Origin: Ginsengibacter sp963792025
GTDB taxonomy: Bacteria > Bacteroidota > Bacteroidia > Chitinophagales > Chitinophagaceae
Assembly (NCBI GenBank): GCA_963792025.1
Contig: CAWBUS010000008.1
Span: 124,001 to 188,000 of the forward strand
Reading direction: 5' to 3'
DNA length: 64,000 bases
Numbering within the stretch: the stretch's first letter is position 1; each line of letters starts with the position of its first letter. A program made the translations under genes and the position numbers. The notes under the pieces were generated by a model. The model worked only from the letters and a program-made list of their open reading frames with translations, made no database searches and was not told where the DNA came from. Shown piece by piece: positions 28,384 to 37,527 of this stretch.

Positions 28384-29325
28384 TCAATAAAGCCTCTTGT
28401 TTGAAACATACACTGCTCCGTTTACATAATCAAAAATTACAAATTCAAACTGTTTAAAAAAGCGGGAGCCTATCAGCATTTCCTTATCGGGTTGATTCGA
28501 TTCAATTGACACGGGAAATAAATCTTTACCGATCTTAACTGAATCAAGAGCCGTATGATTAAGAACACTTGCTGAATGCCCCGGTGTTGAAAAAAGAAGT
28601 GTGTCCGAATGAGTTCTCCTATTGCCCAATGAAACAATAGTAAACAGATGTGATGGTAACAGGATGCCGCCATTATATCCCATATCTACTTCAAGGATTT
28701 TTTTAATATTTTTTTGAAACGTTACTTCTAATTCTATAATCCCATCTTTAAATCTTGATGGAAGAAGGCTTGCCCTGGTCAAATCCTTAAGAGAATCCAT
28801 GCCTGAAGTAAACGTTATGGATTCGTTTTTAAAATCAATTTCCCATATTCCTTTATCAATTAATTCTTCTCCAAATACGCCGGCTATCTTATCATTCCAT
28901 TGTCTTGTTTTTTGTTGAGCTATGTTATAAAATGGAATATCGTAGAATACAACATTCCCCAACGAAATTTTGCTACACATATAGACATCGCCTTGTATAG
29001 ATGTGCCTTCTGCAGTAGTTGTACGATAATTATACGTCTGCGATTCTCTAAGCGTTACACTGTCTTTAATGATATTAAAATCTGCCCAGCAAGGAGAATG
29101 ATTGTCCCAATACAAGAGGCGTTCAATACTATCTTTCCCCCAATAAGTATTTATCAAAATTCCATATTCGTTGAACCTGGCCGGCATTTCAATTTTAAAA
29201 TGGTTAGGCTGTATAACTACGATTGGCTGCAAATTTTTAGTGCAGCTATAAGTCCCGCAAAATATCAATATAAGAAGTAGATATTTTTTCAAGTAATGCA
29301 ATTCATTTCGGTATAAATATTTCAT
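28384..29325 (-). CDS. Lipoprotein-like, retropepsin/aspartic-protease-fold protein, active site partly degenerate
   Basis: A 313-residue protein starting with a charged leader and a hydrophobic segment (YLLLILIFCGTYSC), where a cysteine could carry lipid. The rest has the two-lobe pattern of a pepsin-like fold: IAGVFGEELIDKGIWEIDF closes one lobe and LIGSRFFKQFEFVIFDY closes the other. The second lobe has EVDMGYNGG, where Asp and Gly are kept, but the first lobe has LLYWDNHSPCW in place of the usual D-T-G. So it may be inactive, or a single-Asp relative that dimerises. The fold is inferred from pattern, not a search. Neighbours are unrelated. Confidence 0.55.
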   Translation of the reverse strand: MKYLYRNELHYLKKYLLLILIFCGTYSCTKNLQPIVVIQPNHFKIEMPARFNEYGILINTYWGKDSIERLLYWDNHSPCWADFNIIKDSVTLRESQTYNYRTTTAEGTSIQGDVYMCSKISLGNVVFYDIPFYNIAQQKTRQWNDKIAGVFGEELIDKGIWEIDFKNESITFTSGMDSLKDLTRASLLPSRFKDGIIELEVTFQKNIKKILEVDMGYNGGILLPSHLFTIVSLGNRRTHSDTLLFSTPGHSASVLNHTALDSVKIGKDLFPVSIESNQPDKEMLIGSRFFKQFEFVIFDYVNGAVYVSNKRLY

Positions 29326-29487
29326 TGCTTAGTGAATGTTCAAAGTTTGAATGCAAATGCAATTGCTTCCATGCAAGATGTTTTGGCTATATCTAAATGT
29401 AAAGACTTTATGGTATTTCATCATCATCAATCCACCACCTTATCAACCCCTTAACAATTCAGTTAATCAACCATTCCACCATTCACT

Positions 29488-29495
29488 TATCTTTG
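29488..29495 (+). promoter_or_regulatory. Candidate promoter -7 element of the purine nucleoside phosphorylase gene
   Basis: TATCTTTG matches TAnnTTTG and ends 10 bases before the ATG at 29506 (a second ATG is at 29512). Leader would be very short. Confidence 0.45.
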
Positions 29496-29505
29496 AAGCC
29501 ATTTA

Positions 29506-30324
29506 ATGCTTATGCTACAAAAAGTTAAAGATGCAGTAGATTTTATCCAATCAAAGTATACAACTAAACCCGCTGTCGGCATAGTTTTGGGAAGCGGGTT
29601 GGGAAGCTTTACGGAGCAAATAAACATTGAATTTGAAATTCTTTACAATACCATACCACACTTCCCGGTAAGTACGGTAGAAGGTCATACCGGCAAACTC
29701 ATTTTCGGAGAACTTTCAGGCAAAAAAGTTGTGGCGATGGCCGGACGTTTTCATTATTATGAAGGTTATTCTACACAGGAAGTTGTTTTTCCAATAAGAG
29801 TCCTGAAATTTCTTGGCATTGAAACACTATTACTCAGTAACGCTGCAGGAGGCACCAATACTACCTTCCAGGTAGGTGACCTCATGATCATTAAAGATCA
29901 TATCAGCATGCTTACGTTAAACCCTTTGCTGGGTAAAAATGATGAAAATTTCGGCACAAGATTTCCGGACATGAGTGAACCTTATAAAAAATTTCTTATT
30001 AATAAAGCAAAGGAGATTGGCGCAGAAAATAATATTGAATTAAAAGAAGGAATTTACGTAGGCGTTACGGGCCCGTCTTTTGAAACAAGGGCAGAGTATA
30101 AAATGCTTAGCCTGCTTGGCGGCGACGCAGTAGGCATGAGCACCGTGCAGGAAGTAATTGCGGCTGTTCATCTGGGCCTGCCTGTTTTTGCGTTAAGCGT
30201 AATAACAGACATTGGAATAAGAAAAGAAGATAACAAGATAACTCATGAAGAAGTTTTGCAGGCCGCAAAAGACGCCGAACCAAAACTTGCGCTGATCTTT
30301 AAAGAACTAATTGCCGGGTTATAA
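29506..30324 (+). CDS. Purine-nucleoside phosphorylase (inosine/guanosine type)
   Basis: Cleaves inosine and guanosine with phosphate to give the base and ribose-1-phosphate, in purine salvage. It has 272 residues, normal for the trimeric PNP-I class. Landmarks are GIVLGSGLGSF (phosphate), AGRFHYYEGYSTQEVVFP, LLSNAAGG, GVTGPSFETRAEY, GMSTVQEV and ALSVITDIG. Start is ATG 29506 or 29512 (the second Met). It is followed by the porin gene after 11 bases, so both may be on one transcript. Confidence 0.95.
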   Translation: MLMLQKVKDAVDFIQSKYTTKPAVGIVLGSGLGSFTEQINIEFEILYNTIPHFPVSTVEGHTGKLIFGELSGKKVVAMAGRFHYYEGYSTQEVVFPIRVLKFLGIETLLLSNAAGGTNTTFQVGDLMIIKDHISMLTLNPLLGKNDENFGTRFPDMSEPYKKFLINKAKEIGAENNIELKEGIYVGVTGPSFETRAEYKMLSLLGGDAVGMSTVQEVIAAVHLGLPVFALSVITDIGIRKEDNKITHEEVLQAAKDAEPKLALIFKELIAGL

Positions 30325-30335
30325 AGGCAGATGTA

Positions 30336-32489
30336 ATGATTGATAAAAATAAAATAAAAAATACCGGCATAATTTTAAAGGCATTCGTCGTGGTAACGTC
30401 TTTATTTTTGTCAATGCAAACAGTTCGTGCTCAGGTGCCAAATATTTTAAGAAACCGTCCAAACTTTTCTTCTTCTTCAACAAGCCCTAACGCTAAAGGA
30501 CAGTCGAAAAAAGGCGACTCACTTTCTTTTCAACATCGTGATGATCTTGCAGATTCAATTACGATTTCGTTCCGCTTCCTCGACTCTTTAAAAAGTGACC
30601 ATCTCGATTCTGCCATTGATGATTTTGATAAAATTTATACCGTTCCAGCCAACTACGTAACGTTGGGCAATAATGGCTCAGCAGCTTTCCCGGTGTTATT
30701 TTCCCCATTGCTAAAAGCGGGTTGGGATGCAGGTTTCCATGCATACGATCTTTATAAATTTACATTGGAAGATACACGGTTTTATAAAACAACAAGGCCT
30801 TTTACCCAAATGACTTATTTACTTGCCTCCGGAAAGGAACAGGTAATAAATGTTCTTCATACTCAAAATATAAAACCCAACTGGAATGCCGGTATTCAGT
30901 ACCGGCTGATATCATCGCCGGGAGTTTTTCAAACTCAAAATTCCAATATCAATAACTACCGTTTTTTTAGCAACTACCAAGGGAAAAGAAAAAGATATGC
31001 GGCCTACATGGCTTTGGTAGGAAATAAAATTAATACATCAGAGAATGGCGGAATACAGGCTGATTCTTTTCTTGTTGATCCGCAGCGAAAAAAGCGTTTT
31101 GCCGTACCCGTTAATCTTGGCGGCGATGTTGGTGAATCTTTTAATGTATTCTCTACTAAAGTAAATACAGGAAATTTGTATAGCAATTTTACTGCTTTCT
31201 TCCGGCAGAGTTATGATTTTGGAATAAAAGATTCTATTATCATTAACGACAGTACAACAGAATATTTATTTTACCCAAAATTCAGGTTTCAACATACGAT
31301 TAATTACAGTTCTTACGGCTATCAATTCCAGGATAATGTTTCGGGTTACCAGAGTTACTCGGGAACACGCAACGCACAATTAGACTCAACCCTATTTCAT
31401 GATTGGTATGATACTACTTTAATGTTGAGCCACGACTCATTGAGATTTCGTTTACAGGATAAATGGAAATTTGTTTCGAACGATTTTTCAATACGGCAAT
31501 TTCCCGAAACAAAAAATCCCGCCCAGTTTATCGAAGCCGGCATAAGGCTTGAAAATTTTTCAGGTCAATTTTTAAAGGGACAATATTTTTCCCCGTCAAT
31601 AATTTTGCCGGCATACAAAACCATTTATTCCTACACGAAGAAAAACTTTTACAATATTGTATTGCATGGCGAGTATCGAAATAAAACAAAAAATAAAAAA
31701 TGGGATGCACTGCTGAAAGGCGAGTTTTATGCAACCGGGTTTAATGCTGCAGACTATAGTGCCTATGCGGTACTTAACCGTTTTCTTAATCCAAAACTTG
31801 GCAATGTGCAGGTATCATTTCAAAATGTAAACCGCTCACCTTCCTATATTTTCGATGGATTTTCTTCTTTTAATCTTGATAACAGTTCTCTTACCAAAAA
31901 AGAAAACATAACGGTAATTTCTATTATGGCCGATAATCCGCGATTTACAATCATGGCAAGAAATACCTCAATTACTAATTATACTTATTTTAAAAGCTAT
32001 TACCAAACAGAGCAATTCAATGGCCTTGTTAACCTTACCCAAATCACTGCTTCAACAAAAAATAAAGTTGTCGGCCACCTCAATTTGTATAGCGATTTTA
32101 TTGTTCAGCAAACTACCGGCGATAACCCGATAAGAGTACCCTTGTTTTTTACACGGCAACGCCTTGCCTTCGAGGGCACGTTTTACAAAAACCTTGTTTT
32201 AAACACCGGAATAGATGTGGAATACAATACACCTTATAAAGCCAATAATTATTCCCCGGTAGTTGGACATTTCTTTCCACAGGATTCAGTTACTATAAGC
32301 AACCTTCCCCGACTAGATGCCTATTTTGATTTCAGGATAAAATCGTTTACCGGGCTTGTAAAAATTGAAAACTTAAATACTATCAAATTTTCCCCGTTTG
32401 GCTTTACCAATAATAGTTTTGCAGCGCCAAACTATCCTACACCAGGCATGATTTTCAGAATTGGCGTGCAATGGAATTTTGTAAACTGA
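30336..32489 (+). CDS. Putative outer-membrane porin (Porin_10-like beta barrel)
   Basis: A 717-residue exported protein. A signal sequence (VVVTSLFLSMQTVRAQ) is followed by a long chain of alternating strands rich in aromatic residues, ending in MIFRIGVQWNFVN, a terminal Phe/Asn pattern typical of outer-membrane barrels. N-terminal low-complexity Ser/Thr-Asn-Lys stretch (about residues 45-75) could be a flexible linker. The length and strand pattern fit the Bacteroidota putative-porin family. Transported solute is unknown. It is spaced 11 bases after the PNP gene. Confidence 0.82.
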   Translation: MIDKNKIKNTGIILKAFVVVTSLFLSMQTVRAQVPNILRNRPNFSSSSTSPNAKGQSKKGDSLSFQHRDDLADSITISFRFLDSLKSDHLDSAIDDFDKIYTVPANYVTLGNNGSAAFPVLFSPLLKAGWDAGFHAYDLYKFTLEDTRFYKTTRPFTQMTYLLASGKEQVINVLHTQNIKPNWNAGIQYRLISSPGVFQTQNSNINNYRFFSNYQGKRKRYAAYMALVGNKINTSENGGIQADSFLVDPQRKKRFAVPVNLGGDVGESFNVFSTKVNTGNLYSNFTAFFRQSYDFGIKDSIIINDSTTEYLFYPKFRFQHTINYSSYGYQFQDNVSGYQSYSGTRNAQLDSTLFHDWYDTTLMLSHDSLRFRLQDKWKFVSNDFSIRQFPETKNPAQFIEAGIRLENFSGQFLKGQYFSPSIILPAYKTIYSYTKKNFYNIVLHGEYRNKTKNKKWDALLKGEFYATGFNAADYSAYAVLNRFLNPKLGNVQVSFQNVNRSPSYIFDGFSSFNLDNSSLTKKENITVISIMADNPRFTIMARNTSITNYTYFKSYYQTEQFNGLVNLTQITASTKNKVVGHLNLYSDFIVQQTTGDNPIRVPLFFTRQRLAFEGTFYKNLVLNTGIDVEYNTPYKANNYSPVVGHFFPQDSVTISNLPRLDAYFDFRIKSFTGLVKIENLNTIKFSPFGFTNNSFAAPNYPTPGMIFRIGVQWNFVN

Positions 32490-32535
32490 TTGCTCCAATT
32501 ATTTTAAGAAATTTACAGAATAAATTAAGCATCCA

Positions 32536-33024
32536 TTGAACGATGAAATTATTATAAGGAAAATCATAGCAAGTGATAATGCAACACTAGCCGCCATCAT
32601 TCGCAGTTCGTTAGAGGATTTTAATGCAGTAAAACCGGGCACCGTTTATTTTGATGAAACAACCGATCATTTATATGAATTATTTCAGCGGGACAGATCC
32701 TGTTATTTTGTTGCAACTATAAGTGACGAAGTTATTGCCGGTGCAGGAATATTTCCAACAGAAGGGCTCCCACCAAAAACATGCGAACTCGTTAAAATAT
32801 ATGTATCGGCTACCGCACGCGGAAAAGGCCTGGGTAAGATATTATTACAGCAATGCGTAGACGAAGCTAAAAAGAATGGCTTCGAAAAGATGTACATCGA
32901 AACAATGCCTGAACTCACTAATGCAATTGAGATGTATAAAAAATATGGATTCACTTTTATCCCAACATCACTTGGCAACAGCGGACATAACGGTTGCGAT
33001 TTGTTTATGATGAAAGATATTTAG
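32536..33024 (+). CDS. GNAT-family N-acetyltransferase
   Basis: A 162-residue acetyltransferase that would move an acetyl group from acetyl-CoA to an amine. The acetyl-CoA loop reads VSATARGKGLGKILLQQ. It also has IYVSATARG before it and MYKKYGFTFIPTSLGNSGH at the C-terminus. The start is a TTG at 32536; no ATG or GTG lies in the frame near it. Substrate cannot be predicted. It stands alone between the porin and an apparent gene fragment. Confidence 0.85.
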   Translation: MNDEIIIRKIIASDNATLAAIIRSSLEDFNAVKPGTVYFDETTDHLYELFQRDRSCYFVATISDEVIAGAGIFPTEGLPPKTCELVKIYVSATARGKGLGKILLQQCVDEAKKNGFEKMYIETMPELTNAIEMYKKYGFTFIPTSLGNSGHNGCDLFMMKDI

Positions 33025-33153
33025 GGTTACCTACTTAATCCAAGAAAAAGGCAAAGTCTTGTATAAGTCGAGCTTATTTGGAGGCATTACCGCAATTGAT
33101 TAGTTTTAGTGGCGGCAATGCAAGAGTTGGCTGTAACCTTTTGACACACTCTA

Positions 33154-33477
33154 ATGATTAGACAGTTTAAAAATGATTTAAAGATTGTATTCCCTACTGA
33201 TTTAGTGGAGGCATTACTTGATTCATACGTAGAAATTAAAACCAATTTTATAATCGACAAATGGGAACCAGCAGAACTTAATGGCGGTAAATTCGTAGAA
33301 GCAACAATTCGAATTTTGCAATTTGCTTGTTTTGGGACACATACTCCAATTGGGACTTCAATTAGAAACACATTTGCAGAATTACAGAGAATTGAACAAT
33401 CACCCTCTAAAAACAGGGCTTTAATGAAAGAAGATTTTGGAACTACAAGTTTTGCAATTGGCCTCAAACTATTTTGA
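33154..33477 (+). pseudogene. N-terminal fragment of an unrecognised protein
   Basis: A 107-residue frame. The first ~90 residues (DLVEALLDSYVEIKTNFI, PAELNGGKFVEATIRILQ, GTHTPIGTSIRNTF, IEQSPSKNRAL) look like the start of a larger conserved protein, with a GGKF-type turn and a Glu-rich helix. After KNRAL the sequence changes to an unrelated tail (MKEDFGTTSFAIG) and stops, which is what a truncation would look like. A minus-strand frame of similar length overlaps it (33087-33467) but reads as random. It may be the remnant of a horizontally acquired gene. Family identity is not established. Confidence 0.45.
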
Positions 33478-33564
33478 CATGTGAGCCGGTCGACATTATC
33501 GTTATGGAAACGAAGATTCGAAATATAGATATAGTGAGAAACAACACAAATTTGAACCGCATTC

Positions 33565-34551
33565 TCATCCCACCAAAACAGCTTCCTTATTATACCTCGC
33601 TTTATAATCCAGCGGCGACATACCTGTCATCTTTCTAAATACTTCGCGAAAGGCTTTTACATCGGAATATCCTACTTCATACATTACTTCATTAATTGTT
33701 TTGCGACTTGTTTCCAATGCTTTTTTTGCCAATTCAATTTTTACTCTTTGCGAATATTCCAAAGGTGTATTTCCTGTGGCTTTGATAAACCTTCTGTCAA
33801 AGTTTCGCCTGCTTACCGAGAATTTAGAGGATAAATGTTCAACTGAAATCTTTTCGTCCGGTTTGCTTTCAATAAATGTTTGTGCTTTTTTTACCATTTC
33901 GTCGCCATGCAATTTCTGCCCGGTAAAAATGGTAAACGCTGACTGGCTGTTTCTATCCATTTCAACCTGGAATACTTTGGAACAAAAAATAGCCGTTTGC
34001 CGGTCGTAGTATTTTTCTATAAGATAAATCACCAGGTTCAGGAACGAATAAGCGCCACCGTTAGTATAAATTCCATTTTCATCCGTAATCAGTTGATCCG
34101 TTTGCAAATTCACTTCGGGAAACATACTTCTGAAATTATCCGCTGCCGCCCAATGTGTGGAGCAGCTTTTGCCATTCAGCAAACCCGATGAGGCCAGCAA
34201 AAATGCCCCGGTGCATATACTGGCTATTTCGGCTCCGTTTTTATATTGTTGCGCAATCCATTCGATGATCTCACCATTTCCTTTTACAGCCTTTTGATAG
34301 TTGTGATTTAACGAAGGGATAATAATGAGATCCGTTTTTTTTATTGAAGAAATGTGGGTGTGTGGCTTCACGGTAAACAAGCCATCGTAAAAATCCACTT
34401 CTTTTGAAAGTCCTGCCAGTTCGATTTTAAACAATGCTTTTCTTCCGGATTTCTTCCAATATTCATTGGCTCTTGTAAATATTTTATAAGGTCCAACAAT
34501 ACTGCTCAGGTTATTCTGTCCTTCCGGAACGATGATGGTAAGATGATGCAT
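33565..34551 (-). CDS. GlxA-family transcriptional regulator (DJ-1/PfpI-like domain plus AraC HTH)
   Basis: A 328-residue regulator. Residues 1-200 form a class I amidotransferase-like domain with a nucleophile-elbow ASICTGAFLLASSGLLNG. Residues 220-320 are two AraC helix-turn-helix units (SVEHLSSKFSVSRRNFDRRF, TINEVMYEVGYSDVKAFREVF). The domain often senses small molecules. It diverges from the SRPBCC gene at 34681 with a shared control region between them, so it probably regulates that gene and the four behind it. Confidence 0.9.
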   Translation of the reverse strand: MHHLTIIVPEGQNNLSSIVGPYKIFTRANEYWKKSGRKALFKIELAGLSKEVDFYDGLFTVKPHTHISSIKKTDLIIIPSLNHNYQKAVKGNGEIIEWIAQQYKNGAEIASICTGAFLLASSGLLNGKSCSTHWAAADNFRSMFPEVNLQTDQLITDENGIYTNGGAYSFLNLVIYLIEKYYDRQTAIFCSKVFQVEMDRNSQSAFTIFTGQKLHGDEMVKKAQTFIESKPDEKISVEHLSSKFSVSRRNFDRRFIKATGNTPLEYSQRVKIELAKKALETSRKTINEVMYEVGYSDVKAFREVFRKMTGMSPLDYKARYNKEAVLVG

Positions 34552-34565
34552 TGAAAATATTTTGG

Positions 34566-34573
34566 CAAAGATA
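34566..34573 (-). promoter_or_regulatory. Candidate promoter -7 element of the GlxA-like regulator
   Basis: TATCTTTG on the minus strand matches TAnnTTTG. A TTTG lies 15 bases further upstream, somewhat close for a -33 element. Leader would be about 10 bases. Confidence 0.45.
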
Positions 34574-34644
34574 GAAATTTACCTTGTCCAAATCAACCCG
34601 CTATAATGTCCATTTTGCACCTCATTAAAGTTGTATTCAGCCAA

Positions 34645-34652
34645 TAGCTTTG
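34645..34652 (+). promoter_or_regulatory. Candidate promoter -7 element of the SRPBCC gene
   Basis: TAGCTTTG matches TAnnTTTG, 28 bases before the ATG at 34681. Together with the minus-strand element at 34566 it forms a divergent promoter pair. Confidence 0.42.
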
Positions 34653-34680
34653 CCATATCAATCATTTAAAAAATTACAAA

Positions 34681-35115
34681 ATGACAACAACAACGCAAGA
34701 CTTCATGTATAGTTTTACTTCTTCAAAAACACCGGCTGAAGTTTTCCAATTACTGTTACACATTAATCAATGGTGGTCTGGTCAATATGAAGAAACCATC
34801 GAAGGCGTAAGTAAAAAGGTCAATGATGAGTTCACCTTCCATGCCGGGGGTGGAGCCCATTATTCAAAACAAAAACTGGTTGAACTTATTCCCAACAAAA
34901 AAATTGTTTGGCTGGTAACCGATAGCAAGCTTAGCTTTTTAAGTGATACCTCGGAATGGACCGGCACCAGGATTTGCTTTGACATTTCAACTGAAGACGA
35001 TAAAACGCAAGTAACATTCACCCATGATGGATTGGTTCCTGAAATTGAATGTTATGATGCTTGTTCAGGCGGATGGACAAAATACCTTGGTGAATTGACA
35101 AAGAAGCTTAAATAA
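34681..35115 (+). CDS. SRPBCC/AHSA1-like protein
   Basis: A 144-residue cytoplasmic protein of the START/SRPBCC superfamily, a helix-grip fold with a hydrophobic cavity that binds small molecules. The typical opening (MYSFTSSKTPAEVFQLLLHINQWW) and late strand (TQVTFTHDGLVPE, GWTKYLGELTKKLK) are visible. Such proteins sit near GlxA/AraC regulators and are often stress-linked. It is the first gene of a + strand group. No enzyme residues can be named. Confidence 0.82.
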   Translation: MTTTTQDFMYSFTSSKTPAEVFQLLLHINQWWSGQYEETIEGVSKKVNDEFTFHAGGGAHYSKQKLVELIPNKKIVWLVTDSKLSFLSDTSEWTGTRICFDISTEDDKTQVTFTHDGLVPEIECYDACSGGWTKYLGELTKKLK

Positions 35116-35134
35116 AATCATTAAAAAAATTAAA

Positions 35135-35518
35135 ATGACAACATCAACAATCAATAAGTCAATGACAACCCTGGAAGTTGCAACACGATTTAATGAACTT
35201 GCCATGCAAGAGAAATGGTTCGAAATCCAGCACGAGCTTTTTGCTGAAAATGTGAGAAGTATTGACCCGCCCAACTCTCCCTATTTCGGTTATGCAGAAG
35301 GAAAAACTGCCGTTCGCAAAAAGGGAGAAGACTTTGTGAAAACGATTGAAGCGTTTCATGGTGCGTCAACCACTGAACCGGTAGCAGGCGGAAATCATTT
35401 TGCAGTAGGAAGAGAGGTGGATATTACTTTGCAAGGTTTTGGAAGAATACAAATAAAGCAGGTAATGTTGTACGAAGTGAAAGACGGTAAAATTGTGTTG
35501 GAGCAATTCTTTTATTAA
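35135..35518 (+). CDS. SnoaL-like (NTF2-fold) protein
   Basis: A 127-residue cone-shaped NTF2-fold protein. Helix one is TLEVATRFNELAMQEKWFEI, followed by YAEGKTAVRKKGEDFV and the strands EPVAGGNHFAVGREVDITL and IQIKQVMLYEVKDGKIVLEQFFY. The fold binds small hydrophobic ligands and includes polyketide cyclases and many of unknown role. It starts 20 bases after the SRPBCC gene. A role with the reductases behind it is plausible but not shown. Confidence 0.82.
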   Translation: MTTSTINKSMTTLEVATRFNELAMQEKWFEIQHELFAENVRSIDPPNSPYFGYAEGKTAVRKKGEDFVKTIEAFHGASTTEPVAGGNHFAVGREVDITLQGFGRIQIKQVMLYEVKDGKIVLEQFFY

Positions 35519-35617
35519 ACCAATTAGCAAACCCTTGATTCGGCTACAAGAAAAATAGATTTGGTTACGCCTGTTTTTTTATTGCTGTGCAACTTTGCAG
35601 TAATAAAAAAACAGAAT

Positions 35618-36520
35618 ATGAAAATTACACTTACCGGTTCTTTAGGACATATCAGCAAGCCGCTCGCAGAAGAGTTAGTACACAAAGGGCATAACGTTAC
35701 AGTTATTAGCAGCAAACCCGAAAGGCAAAAAGAGATTGAAGCTCTTGGCGCCAAAGCTGCAATTGGCACCATGGAAGATGTTGATTTTCTATCAGCAGCT
35801 TTTAGAGGTGCCGATGTTATTTATATAATGGAAACACTCGGTCCCGATAGTTTCTTCAACAAGAATCTTGATGTGAATGAAGCAATTACACGCATTGGTA
35901 ACAATTACAAACAAGCCATTCAACAGTCAGGTGTAAAGCGGGTGGTGCATCTCAGCAGCGTTGGCGCACACACGGACAAAGGTGTTGGCATGCTTGCTTT
36001 TCATCATAATGTAGAAAATATTTTGAAACAGCTGCCTGAAGATGTTTCTATTAAATTTATGCGACCTGTAGGCTTTTACTACAACCTGTTTGCGTTTATA
36101 CCTACTATAAAATCGCAGGATGCCATTATCGCTAACTACGGTGGTAATGATAAAGAGCCCTGGGTTTCACCTTTGGATATTGCCAGTGTTATCGCTGAAG
36201 AAATTGAAAAGCCATTTAATGGCAGAGAAGTCCGTTACATAGCAAGCGATGAAGTTTCGCCAAATGAAGTGGCAAAAATTTTAGGTGAAGCAATCGCTAA
36301 ACCTAGTTTAAAATGGCTTGTCATTTCAGACGAACAACAATTAAACGGAATGATAGCAGCGGGCATGAATCCACAAACTGCCAAAGGCCTGGTAGAAATG
36401 AACGCAGGCAGGCGTGGCGGGGTTTTGTATGAGGATTATAATCGAAACAAACCAACTTTGGGGAAAGTAAAGCTGACTGATTTTGCAAAAGAATTTGCCG
36501 TTGTTTTTGGTAAATCATAG
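35618..36520 (+). CDS. NmrA-like NAD(P)-binding protein
   Basis: A 300-residue short-chain-dehydrogenase-like protein. The Met at 35618 is preferred to the frame start at 35561, since the sequence begins MKITLTGSLGHISKPLAEEL, the Rossmann dinucleotide motif. Further segments are HLSSVGAHTDKG and MRPVGFYYNLFAF, as in NmrA/NAD(P)H-azoreductase-type proteins, which either reduce or only sense the cofactor. There is no clear YxxxK catalytic pair, so a sensor or quinone-reductase-like role is possible. The reading of function is by family only. Confidence 0.8.
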   Translation: MKITLTGSLGHISKPLAEELVHKGHNVTVISSKPERQKEIEALGAKAAIGTMEDVDFLSAAFRGADVIYIMETLGPDSFFNKNLDVNEAITRIGNNYKQAIQQSGVKRVVHLSSVGAHTDKGVGMLAFHHNVENILKQLPEDVSIKFMRPVGFYYNLFAFIPTIKSQDAIIANYGGNDKEPWVSPLDIASVIAEEIEKPFNGREVRYIASDEVSPNEVAKILGEAIAKPSLKWLVISDEQQLNGMIAAGMNPQTAKGLVEMNAGRRGGVLYEDYNRNKPTLGKVKLTDFAKEFAVVFGKS

Positions 36521-36627
36521 CGATATAGACTACAATGCGCAACCAATACACAAGATTTCATGTTTATACATTAATGATTACTTAAAAATATTAATAATAC
36601 GTAAGTTATTTTAAAACTCTATTTCAT

Positions 36628-37512
36628 ATGAATGTACAAGAAATAACAATTGCCGGAGAAAGTAAACATCCATTAAAAGTGAAGCGTTTTGGTTATGGGA
36701 CCATGCGGCTTACCGGCACGGGTATCTGGGGAGAGCCGGCCAATCGCCCCGAAGCATTGCAGATATTAAAACAATGTATCAAAAGTGGCATCAATTTCCT
36801 GGATACCGCAGACTACTATGGTGAAGACGTAACGAATCGCCTGATAGCAGAAGCATTATATCCCTACCCTGCCGATTTGGTGATATGCACTAAAGTGGGC
36901 GGCGCAAGAAAGCCTGACAAAAGCTGGATACCGTTTAATCGCCCGGAAAATTTACGAAGCAGTATCGATAACAATTTACGTACATTAAAACTGGAACAAA
37001 TATCCCTTGTCCATTTCAGGATTATAGCAGGTGGCGATGTTCCTTTTAAAGAATCGCTGCAAGCTATGTTTGAGATGCAGCAAGAAGGCAAAATATTACA
37101 TGTAGGCGTGAGTAATGTTAGCGCCGGTGAATTACTAACGGCGATGGCTATGGGAAATATTGCCACGGTAGAAAATATGTACGGCCATGCCCAACGTACT
37201 TCCATACAACTGGCGCATGGAGGAGAAACCCGGGGCGGAGAGGAAGTACTCGCCATTTGTGAGGAAAATAAGATACCATTAATACCTTACTTCTCGTTAT
37301 TCCAGTCAATGCCTAAGAAGGATGAAAGGATTGCAACTATTGCGAAGAAACTTAATGCCACCGAGGCCCAGGTAAACTTAGCATGGTTACTGCATCATTC
37401 TCCCTGGCTATTGCCTATTCCCGGAACATCTTCATTACAACATTTTGAAGAGAACTTGAAAGCAACCGAAATACAATTGAGCGAAGATGATATGGAATTT
37501 CTTAACCAATAA
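36628..37512 (+). CDS. Aldo/keto reductase
   Basis: A 294-residue NADPH-dependent reductase of the AKR barrel fold. The Asp-Tyr pair appears in NFLDTADYYGEDV, the lysine in ICTKVGGARK and a histidine in LVHFRIIAGG, completing the usual Asp/Tyr/Lys/His tetrad. The C-terminal cofactor loop reads PIPGTSSLQHFEENL. It probably reduces aldehydes or ketones. It is followed after 15 bases by an AraC regulator that could act on it. Confidence 0.93.
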   Translation: MNVQEITIAGESKHPLKVKRFGYGTMRLTGTGIWGEPANRPEALQILKQCIKSGINFLDTADYYGEDVTNRLIAEALYPYPADLVICTKVGGARKPDKSWIPFNRPENLRSSIDNNLRTLKLEQISLVHFRIIAGGDVPFKESLQAMFEMQQEGKILHVGVSNVSAGELLTAMAMGNIATVENMYGHAQRTSIQLAHGGETRGGEEVLAICEENKIPLIPYFSLFQSMPKKDERIATIAKKLNATEAQVNLAWLLHHSPWLLPIPGTSSLQHFEENLKATEIQLSEDDMEFLNQ

Positions 37513-37527
37513 TAATTAAATTGTATC

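Noticed and set aside
33087..33467. 126-residue minus-strand ORF over the gene fragment
   Set aside because: The plus frame shows helix-turn patterns of a conserved protein; this one shows none.
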